The notes beneath the pieces were generated by a model. It was not told where the DNA came from, ran no database searches, and was given only the letters and a program-made list of their open reading frames with translations. The translations under genes were made by a program, and so were the position numbers. From an uncultured Blautia sp. (lineage in GTDB: Bacteria; Bacillota; Clostridia; Lachnospirales; Lachnospiraceae): 10,535 bases of DNA. This document shows positions 6,979-10,535 of the stretch, one piece after another (positions within the stretch are counted from its first letter, which is position 1; every line of letters starts with the position of its first letter). The stretch lies in assembly GCF_934371575.1 (NCBI RefSeq), contig NZ_CAKRNY010000077.1, positions 1-10,535 on the forward strand. The letters run 5' to 3'.

Positions 6979-7980
6979 TTGGGTGTAAAAGACCAGGGAC
7001 TACAGGAGTATTTAAGGGATAATGAGCGCTTTGCAGATTTCGTAAATGGTACTTTATTCGGTGGAAAACAAATTATAGAAGCGTCTTATTTGAAAGATGT
7101 ACAAAGGAAAAAACGAGTTTCGTGCCAACTGCAACCGATTGGCAGCAATACACATAAGATAAAAAGTTCGGATGAAAGCAGCATAAAATTTATGTATCTG
7201 GAAAGGGAACGGGATTTCCTGCGCCTACATGATAAGCCTGGTTGCAAAGTGCTTCTTGCCTGTGAAGTTGAGAGCAGGGCGAACTATGAAATGCCAGTAA
7301 GATGTTTTACGTATGATGGTGTAGAATATACAGATCAGTTGAAATCTAGGAAAAGAAACATCAAAAAAGGAAAACATAGAAAAAGACGACCGATAGTACC
7401 GGTTTTTCATCAAGTTCTTTATTTGGGAGAAGAGCGTTGGCAAAGTAAGAAAAAATTGCAGGAAATGATGGAGATACCAGAAGCTGTCAGTGAATTTTCC
7501 GGTCTTCTTCCGGAATATGATATTTGTATGGCAGATATTCATGATCAAAATCCTCAATTATTCCATACAGAATGGCAGGATATTTTTTCCCTTATGAGAC
7601 ATAGCCGTAAGAAAAATGAACTGAAAAAATACATAGAAGATAATAAAAACGAAATACAAAAGCTAAGCATGGAGACAAGGTGGTTTCTGGCAATATTATT
7701 GGAGCAGTATACAATAGTGGATGATGGAATCGTGGAGGTGAGAGATGTGTGTAAGGCATGGGATGGAGCGATGCAGATGTACGCGGATGAGGCAAGAGAA
7801 AAGACAAGAAAAGAGATGAAAAAGGAACAAAAGAAGCGTGAAATTGAAAAAAATCGCAGAATAGTATCTCGAATGTTTTCAAAAGGCTATCCTCAGACGG
7901 AAATTGCATATGTGTTAGAAGTACCGCTGGGGACGGTGAAAAGATGGTGTGCGGGATTGAATCCAGCTACACAAAAATAG
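6979..7980 (+). CDS. Rpn-family PD-(D/E)XK nuclease / putative transposase
   Basis: A 333-residue protein starting at TTG 6979 (MGVKDQGLQEYLRDNERFADFVNGTLFGG), the usual opening of this Lachnospiraceae family, with AAGGTGG 5 bases upstream. An in-frame extension to 6862 lacks a ribosome site and family resemblance. The nuclease core shows RERD (D79), VLLACEVE (E96, E98), YEMPVR (103-108) and TYDGVEY, then the PIVPVFHQVLYLGEERW strand region (138-154). Family members usually have E-x-Q or E-x-K; here it is E-V-E, so activity may be altered. A basic coiled stretch (270-295) leads to a helix-turn-helix-like end (about 296-325). Rpn proteins in E. coli are nucleases that promote RecA-independent recombination; the role of this branch is not established. 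The gene stands alone, with its own promoter and a terminator after it. Confidence 0.8.
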   Translation: MGVKDQGLQEYLRDNERFADFVNGTLFGGKQIIEASYLKDVQRKKRVSCQLQPIGSNTHKIKSSDESSIKFMYLERERDFLRLHDKPGCKVLLACEVESRANYEMPVRCFTYDGVEYTDQLKSRKRNIKKGKHRKRRPIVPVFHQVLYLGEERWQSKKKLQEMMEIPEAVSEFSGLLPEYDICMADIHDQNPQLFHTEWQDIFSLMRHSRKKNELKKYIEDNKNEIQKLSMETRWFLAILLEQYTIVDDGIVEVRDVCKAWDGAMQMYADEAREKTRKEMKKEQKKREIEKNRRIVSRMFSKGYPQTEIAYVLEVPLGTVKRWCAGLNPATQK

Positions 7981-7996
7981 AATTATTTAAATGAAT

Positions 7997-8030
7997 CTGC
8001 CGCATCAAACCGTTGGGAATGATGCGGCAG
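7997..8030. terminator. Hairpin terminator between convergent Rpn and XRE genes
   Basis: CTGCCGCATCA (7997-8007) pairs perfectly over 11 bp with TGATGCGGCAG (8020-8030) around a 12-base loop. It sits 16 bases after the Rpn stop and before the end of the XRE gene, so it can act on both. The trailing T-run is weak (TTGCTTT). Confidence 0.65.
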
Positions 8031-8061
8031 TTGCTTTGTAAAAAAGGAAAAATTTCACACT

Positions 8062-8391
8062 TTATAAGTCCTGCTCAGACAACCATGTCAGAAAACTTTT
8101 GGCAAGTGAAAGTTGCTTCGGAGACATATTGCGCAACAATTCACTGCTGTTTTTCCATTCGTTATCAGCATTGTGGTGCTGTGTCCCTACAAGAAATTCA
8201 TCAGGAGTTGTATCCAATGCTGCGGCAAGCCGCATAATCACTTCTATAGAGGGAATTGAAATGCTTCGTTCGATGTTTGAGAGGTATTTTTGACTAAGAT
8301 CAGCCCGTTCTTCAACCTCAGATTGTTTTAAACCCAGTTCTTTTCGTCTCCGGGCAATTCGTTTGCCTATTTCTTTGTAATCTAAATCCAT
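8062..8391 (-). CDS. XRE-family transcriptional regulator
   Basis: A 109-residue Cro/CI-type repressor. Residues 6-69 are a standard HTH_3 domain: IGKRIARRRKELGLKQSEVEERADLSQKYLSNIERSISIPSIEVIMRLAAALDTTPDEFL. The recognition helix lies around 33-42. The C-terminal 40 residues form a short helical tail without a recognisable sensor or peptidase domain. The start has AAAGGAGG (8397-8404) 5 bases upstream. It is divergent from the membrane-protein gene at 8549, and the region between holds a perfect promoter with a palindrome, so it most likely represses that gene. Its own promoter is unclear: TACGAT on the minus strand (8412-8417) is a weak -10 candidate lying very close to the ribosome site. 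Confidence 0.9.
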   Translation of the reverse strand: MDLDYKEIGKRIARRRKELGLKQSEVEERADLSQKYLSNIERSISIPSIEVIMRLAAALDTTPDEFLVGTQHHNADNEWKNSSELLRNMSPKQLSLAKSFLTWLSEQDL

Positions 8392-8463
8392 ACAAGCCTC
8401 CTTTAATCGCTATCGTACGGAAAAACAGGAAAAAATGAACTGATTAAAAGATGGAAATACGAC

Positions 8464-8492
8464 TTGACATACGAAAACATAAGCCATATAAT
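8464..8492 (+). promoter_or_regulatory. Perfect consensus sigma-A promoter of the small membrane-protein operon
   Basis: TTGACA (8464-8469), exactly 17 bp, TATAAT (8487-8492). Both hexamers are perfect, giving a start near 8499 and a leader of about 50 bases. A promoter this strong in front of a small membrane protein, next to a divergent XRE gene, suggests tight repression in the normal state. Confidence 0.85.
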
Positions 8493-8501
8493 TACCGTAA
8501 T
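8491..8501. promoter_or_regulatory. Putative XRE operator over the -10/+1 region
   Basis: ATTAC-C-GTAAT is a perfect 11-bp palindrome with an odd central base. It overlaps the last bases of the -10 and the predicted start, where a bound repressor would block polymerase. Related CGTACG and TACGAAAA words occur at 8414-8419 and 8470-8477, but no clean second copy was found. Binding by the adjacent XRE protein is inference. Confidence 0.45.
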
Positions 8502-8521
8502 ATATAAATAGTTACTTGAAG

Positions 8522-8535
8522 ATGTAGAAGAAATA
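8522..8535 (+). repeat. 14-bp direct repeat, left copy
   Basis: ATGTAGAAGAAATA, repeated exactly at 9232-9245. Both copies are preceded by AAATAG ten bases earlier. The pair brackets the membrane-protein and 69-residue genes. It could be a duplication footprint, an att-like pair or a leader motif. Confidence 0.5.
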
Positions 8536-8548
8536 CGAGGAATTAAAG

Positions 8549-8905
8549 ATGAATAAAATACAAAATTTTTTTAGAAAAGCGGACACAATATTATTTCAGG
8601 TTATATGGGGAACTTTACTGTTTTTAATAATATATATGCTGCTAAATTATAGTAATTTTCCTACTATAATAGTATTTCTGATTCCATGTTTCTTTATGTA
8701 TATTTTTATAAAAAAATCGAAAATAGCTGCAACTATAGGCGGCATTGCCGTAGGCGTAGTTGGGGTTCTTATGAAATATGGATTGGCTGGAATGACTCTT
8801 ATGATTGGAGATTTTTTCAGCGAAAATACAGAAGCAGCCTGGTTATTGCTTATTGTTATTGCCGGGGCGTGGTATATGATCCGTCAACGAAGAAAGAAAC
8901 GATAA
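8549..8905 (+). CDS. Small four-helix membrane protein, unrecognised
   Basis: A 118-residue integral membrane protein with no family I can name. Hydrophobic helices lie at about 14-33, 37-54, 59-82 (glycine-rich IGGIAVGVVG) and 96-111. The N-terminus is basic (FFRK) and the tail is RQRRKKR, so both ends are probably cytoplasmic. The start has a GAGG site 8 bases upstream (8537-8540). It is transcribed from the perfect promoter at 8464-8492 and is probably controlled by the divergent XRE protein. The 69-residue gene follows 85 bp later with no terminator between. Small size, basic tail, strong promoter and a dedicated repressor would fit a holin-like, immunity or stress membrane protein, but nothing in the sequence decides this. 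Confidence 0.75.
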   Translation: MNKIQNFFRKADTILFQVIWGTLLFLIIYMLLNYSNFPTIIVFLIPCFFMYIFIKKSKIAATIGGIAVGVVGVLMKYGLAGMTLMIGDFFSENTEAAWLLLIVIAGAWYMIRQRRKKR

Positions 8906-8949
8906 AAATGGAAAAAATTTATAAAAGTAAATACTAAACGAGAGGATTT

Positions 8950-8963
8950 TATAAACAGTTCTA
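8950..8963 (+). repeat. 14-bp inverted repeat, left arm
   Basis: TATAAACAGTTCTA. Its perfect reverse complement lies at 9219-9232. The arms flank the 69-residue gene, with 255 bp between them. Confidence 0.6.
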
Positions 8964-8990
8964 AATATTAAAAAAATGGAGGATACTGGA

Positions 8991-9200
8991 ATGGGATTAG
9001 TAAATGGTTCAGATGAATATTGGAAAATTCATGATCATGCGGAAAGAATTTACAATAAAAAATGTGATAGTACAGGTTCTGAAAGAGAAATGTGGGCTGA
9101 AAGGGGAAAAAACCTTGCAGACCAGTTAAGAGAAGAGTTCGGTTATGGAGATCGAGTAGTAAAAGATTTGATTGAGCGGTATTATTTAGATAGAGATTGA
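8991..9200 (+). CDS. Hypothetical 69-residue protein
   Basis: A small, soluble, strongly charged protein (MGLVNGSDEYWKIHDHAE...) with no family I recognise. It is mostly helical by composition, with a dense charged stretch in the middle (KKCDSTGSEREMWAERGKNLADQLREEFGYG) and an acidic end. The ATG at 8991 is preferred over 8976 because GGAGG (8978-8982) then sits 8 bases upstream; starting at 8976 would put the ribosome site inside the gene. It lies downstream of the membrane-protein gene in the same direction and is probably co-transcribed. It is bracketed by 14-bp inverted repeats (8950-8963, 9219-9232). Confidence 0.65.
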   Translation: MGLVNGSDEYWKIHDHAERIYNKKCDSTGSEREMWAERGKNLADQLREEFGYGDRVVKDLIERYYLDRD

Positions 9201-9218
9201 CAAATTAGATGTATAAAA

Positions 9219-9232
9219 TAGAACTGTTTATA
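9219..9232 (-). repeat. 14-bp inverted repeat, right arm
   Basis: TAGAACTGTTTATA, the exact reverse complement of 8950-8963. It begins 18 bases after the 69-residue gene's stop and abuts the right direct repeat, sharing one or two bases with it. Confidence 0.6.
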
Positions 9233-9245
9233 TGTAGAAGAAATA
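9232..9245 (+). repeat. 14-bp direct repeat, right copy
   Basis: ATGTAGAAGAAATA, identical to 8522-8535. Confidence 0.5.
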
Positions 9246-9372
9246 TTGTATAGAGATTCCCTCTTTTACAAATTCTTGCGTGGTATTTATAAATGACTCA
9301 ACATTTCAATTGGAAAAGCTATTATAAGTTAGCTATAAGTACAACTTTAGGGTGACATTAGTTTGAGTTAGG

Positions 9373-9414
9373 AAAGCCGATAGCCTATAGTTAAGGTTAT
9401 CGGTTTTTTGTTTT
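9373..9414 (+). terminator. Intrinsic terminator
   Basis: CCGATAGCC (9377-9385) pairs with GGTTATCGG (9395-9403), 9 bp with one G-U, around a 9-base loop. TTTTTTGTTTT follows. It lies 170 bases after the 69-residue gene and most likely ends transcription of that operon. Confidence 0.8.
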
Positions 9415-9510
9415 ATCAATGGGTAAGAGCTTGTGAATGCATAAGATATTGGTGCCTGCCAAGAGAAAAATGTATTAAAAAAGTTGTCTGAATTTGTCGG
9501 AAAAAACGTA

Positions 9511-9540
9511 TTGCATATCATAGAGTGGTACGATTATAAT
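9511..9540 (+). promoter_or_regulatory. Promoter of the antitoxin-toxin remnant
   Basis: TTGCAT (9511-9516), 18-bp spacer, TATAAT (9535-9540), with a start near 9548 and a leader of about 70 bases. The -35 lies in the 13-mer GTATTGCATATCA (9508-9520) shared with the Rpn promoter. The interval also holds ATCATAGAGTGGTACGAT, a weak dyad that could be an autoregulatory site. Confidence 0.6.
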
Positions 9541-9619
9541 ATAAAGAGATTCTAATTACACATGATGATAAATTAATTTGTTTTTGTAGATATAATATTG
9601 GGGAAAGGAGGAAATAGGT

Positions 9620-9796
9620 ATGGCAGGTACAGCAACGCAGAAGCAGACGAACTATGCAGCTGCTATGGAGGAAAATCAGAAAGATGTTCGAAAAATGGTG
9701 TTGGACAGTTATCACGATATGGAGCAGGGAAAAGGCAGAGACTACAAAGAATTTTTTTCAGAGTTAGAAAGCAGGTATCGGAATGTAAATGTATGA
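9620..9796 (+). CDS. Small antitoxin-like protein (partner of RelE/ParE-type toxin)
   Basis: A 58-residue protein, MAGTATQKQTNYAAAMEENQ...GRDYKEFFSELESRYRNVNV, with AAAGGAGG (9604-9611) 8 bases upstream. It resembles small Lachnospiraceae proteins found directly before RelE/ParE-family toxin genes; this is from memory of the family and unconfirmed. It is helical and charged, with no classic DNA-binding fold evident. The last 8 bp overlap the toxin start, a coupling typical of type II toxin-antitoxin pairs. A 67-codon frame at 9598-9801 in another register lacks a good start and is a shadow of this gene. With the toxin broken, it may survive as an orphan antitoxin. Confidence 0.7.
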   Translation: MAGTATQKQTNYAAAMEENQKDVRKMVLDSYHDMEQGKGRDYKEFFSELESRYRNVNV

Positions 9797-9887
9797 GGTA
9801 ATGATTCTTCCACTAGCGGAGGAAGATATTATTAATAATACAGATTATATTGCATTTGAGAAAAAGGCACCTGACCGTTATTGCTAA
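9789..9887 (+). pseudogene. Truncated RelE/ParE-family toxin
   Basis: ATG 9789 opens MYEVMILPLAEEDIINNTDYIAFEKKAPDRYC, then TAA at 9885. The first 29 residues match the N-terminus of RelE/ParE-superfamily toxins (beta-strand, then LAEEDI helix, then a second helix ending at KKAPD), which normally run to about 95-110 residues. The rest is absent and the frame ends at RYC. The stop sits just before the operon's terminator, so an internal deletion joining the N-terminal part to the extreme 3' end is the likeliest cause. The missing part includes the catalytic or gyrase-contacting C-terminal strands, so no toxin activity is expected. Confidence 0.7.
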
Positions 9888-9911
9888 ATATTAGATTTTG
9901 AAAAAAGAGGG

Positions 9912-9953
9912 CAGCTTACAGACTTGTTATATAGAGGTCTGTGAGCTGTTTTG
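9912..9953 (+). terminator. Intrinsic terminator of the toxin-antitoxin remnant
   Basis: CAGCTTACAGACTT (9912-9925) pairs with AGGTCTGTGAGCTG (9935-9948), 14 bp with G-U pairs, around a 9-base loop. TTTTG follows and an A-rich run precedes it. Confidence 0.75.
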
Positions 9954-9972
9954 CATATATGGAGGATTAATA

Positions 9973-10177
9973 ATGAAATTTGTACAGTGATGGGGAAGAA
10001 CTTCATAATTGTTATTTTTGTATAAAAATGCAGCAGCAAATTTATGAAAAACATATAACCTACGAATTGGTTGAAATGTTTTCTTGGTCATTAGCGCTTA
10101 AAAAAGGACTGTTCGCGTTAATCTTTCCACAGCGGGGGAAAAATACGGTAAACTGTTGGCAGATTAAGAATGTATAA
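9973..10177 (+). pseudogene. Possible frameshifted small gene
   Basis: A good ribosome site (TGGAGG, about 10 bases upstream) precedes ATG 9973, which reads MKFVQ and stops at once (TGA). A second frame, open from 9980 to 10177, continues YSDGEELHNCYFCIKMQQQIYEK... for about 65 residues without its own ribosome site. One extra base near 9984 would join them as MKFVYSDGEELHN. I recognise no family, and the distal residues look less protein-like, so this may be noncoding. Confidence 0.3.
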
Positions 10178-10272
10178 TTGCGGTGCGAAATTATGCGAAG
10201 CATGATTTTGGTGTAGCGCGAAGCGTGTAGCTGTGAAGGTACTGAACAGTTACTATTACAGATTAATAATGT
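10160..10272 (+). repeat. Hairpin-rich repeat-like patch upstream of GH2
   Basis: CAGATTAAGAATGT (10160-10173) and CAGATTAATAATGT (10259-10272) bracket the patch, matching at 13 of 14 positions. Inside are two GCGAAGC mini-hairpin words in self-pairing context: ATGC-GAA-GCAT (10193-10203) and CGC-GAA-GCG (10217-10225). There is also an 8-bp hairpin, GTAGCTGT/ACAGTTAC (10227-10234 / 10246-10253, one G-U, 11-base loop). This looks like an intergenic REP-type element; copy number cannot be seen from one window. Confidence 0.45.
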
Positions 10273-10325
10273 GGAAAAAGCAGTTGGTTAGAGGATAGAG
10301 ATTTCAGAAAGGAGCAGTTTACTGT

Positions 10326-10535
10326 ATGCAGAAAATTGATTTTAATAAAGATTGGATATGCAGGTGTCTTACCAGGGATGAGGAAGCTTATCCGGTGACT
10401 TTGCCACATGACGCAATGCTGAGTGAGCCGCGTACTCAGGAGAGTACCGGCGAGGGAAATATTGGATGGTATATTGGTGGAGATTACGAATATACCAAGA
10501 ATTTCTTTGTGCCAGAGGAGTATAAAGATAAGAAA
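10326..10535 (+). CDS. Glycoside hydrolase family 2, N-terminal part (runs off window)
   Basis: The first 70 residues of a GH2 enzyme: MQKIDFNKDWICRCL...YPVTLPHDAMLSEPR...GNIGWYIGGDYEYTKNFFVPEEYKDKK. The TLPHDAML and GWYxGGDYEYTKNFFVP blocks are those of the GH2 N-terminal sugar-binding jelly-roll domain, as in beta-galactosidases, beta-glucuronidases and related enzymes. There is no signal peptide, so it is probably cytoplasmic. An AAAGGAG site (10308-10314) lies 11 bases upstream of the ATG. The catalytic barrel is outside the window, so substrate cannot be called. The gene extends the glycan-use theme of the GH3 and DUF1593 genes. No clear promoter is visible upstream. Confidence 0.85.
   Translation, partial: MQKIDFNKDWICRCLTRDEEAYPVTLPHDAMLSEPRTQESTGEGNIGWYIGGDYEYTKNFFVPEEYKDKK

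Larger units (their letters stand above)
9201..9507. other. Gene-free stretch before the toxin-antitoxin remnant
   Basis: No convincing gene on either strand. It holds the right arms of the inverted and direct repeats (9219-9245), a short tandem similarity (AGCTATTATAAGTT / AGCTATAAGTA near 9318-9340) and a good intrinsic terminator at 9373-9414. A 62-codon minus-strand frame (9333-9521) is low-complexity in composition and lacks a ribosome site. Confidence 0.6.

Noticed and set aside
8686..8937. 83-codon frame overlapping the small membrane protein
   Set aside because: It is an out-of-register shadow rich in Tyr/Arg with no ribosome site. The 118-residue frame has coherent membrane helices and a ribosome site.
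9197..9202. TTGACA at the end of the 69-residue gene as a -35
   Set aside because: No -10 hexamer lies 16-18 bp downstream; the nearest TATAAA is only 9 bp away.
9333..9521. 62-codon minus-strand frame
   Set aside because: It contains the antisense of an intrinsic terminator and a promoter, lacks a ribosome site and has AT-driven composition.
10160..10272. CRISPR array
   Set aside because: There are only two near-identical 14-mers, with structured, unequal DNA between them; no regular repeat-spacer pattern and no cas genes.

Overview
This window reads as chromosomal DNA of an anaerobic, plant- or mucin-sugar-using gut Firmicute, most likely a Lachnospiraceae member (Blautia/Ruminococcus-like). 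The composition is moderately AT-rich, Shine-Dalgarno sites are strong, and the families fit that group: a domain-swapped membrane-anchored GH3, a GHKL/LytTR two-component pair, an Rpn-type PD-(D/E)XK transposase protein and a small Lachnospiraceae-style antitoxin. The genus is inference.

Left part (1-6667), glycan-use locus. A secreted DUF1593/Sde182-like protein (60-1589) converges on a two-gene operon read on the minus strand: a LytTR response regulator (3660-2947) and a polytopic GHKL sensor kinase (2954-1614), overlapping by 8 bp. Divergent from the regulator is a large GH3 glycosidase (3812-6667). Its domain order is swapped relative to canonical GH3 enzymes, and it carries two N-terminal and one C-terminal membrane helices. 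The 151-bp divergent intergenic region holds two 17-bp direct repeats at 20-bp period (3711-3747), the geometry of a LytTR operator. They are placed upstream of an extended -10 promoter in each direction. The simplest model is a membrane sensor that switches on both itself and the surface glycosidase.

Middle and right part (6668-10325), accessory DNA. It contains an Rpn-family nuclease/transposase gene with a TTG start; a terminator hairpin; and an XRE repressor (8391-8062) facing a perfect consensus promoter (TTGACA-17-TATAAT) whose -10/+1 region carries an 11-bp palindrome. Behind that promoter are a four-helix membrane protein and an unrecognised 69-residue protein. The latter is bracketed by 14-bp perfect inverted repeats, and the two-gene unit is bracketed by 14-bp direct repeats. 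Next comes a toxin-antitoxin remnant: an intact 58-residue antitoxin overlapping a RelE/ParE-type toxin frame that stops after 32 residues. It is followed by a terminator, a probably broken reading frame and a hairpin-rich repeat-like patch.

Right edge. A GH2 glycoside hydrolase starts at 10326 and runs off the window, so the accessory segment appears to lie inside, or at the edge of, a carbohydrate-degradation region. The best candidates for something new are the LytTR-operator/GH3 circuit and the small XRE-membrane-protein-69-aa module with its nested repeats.
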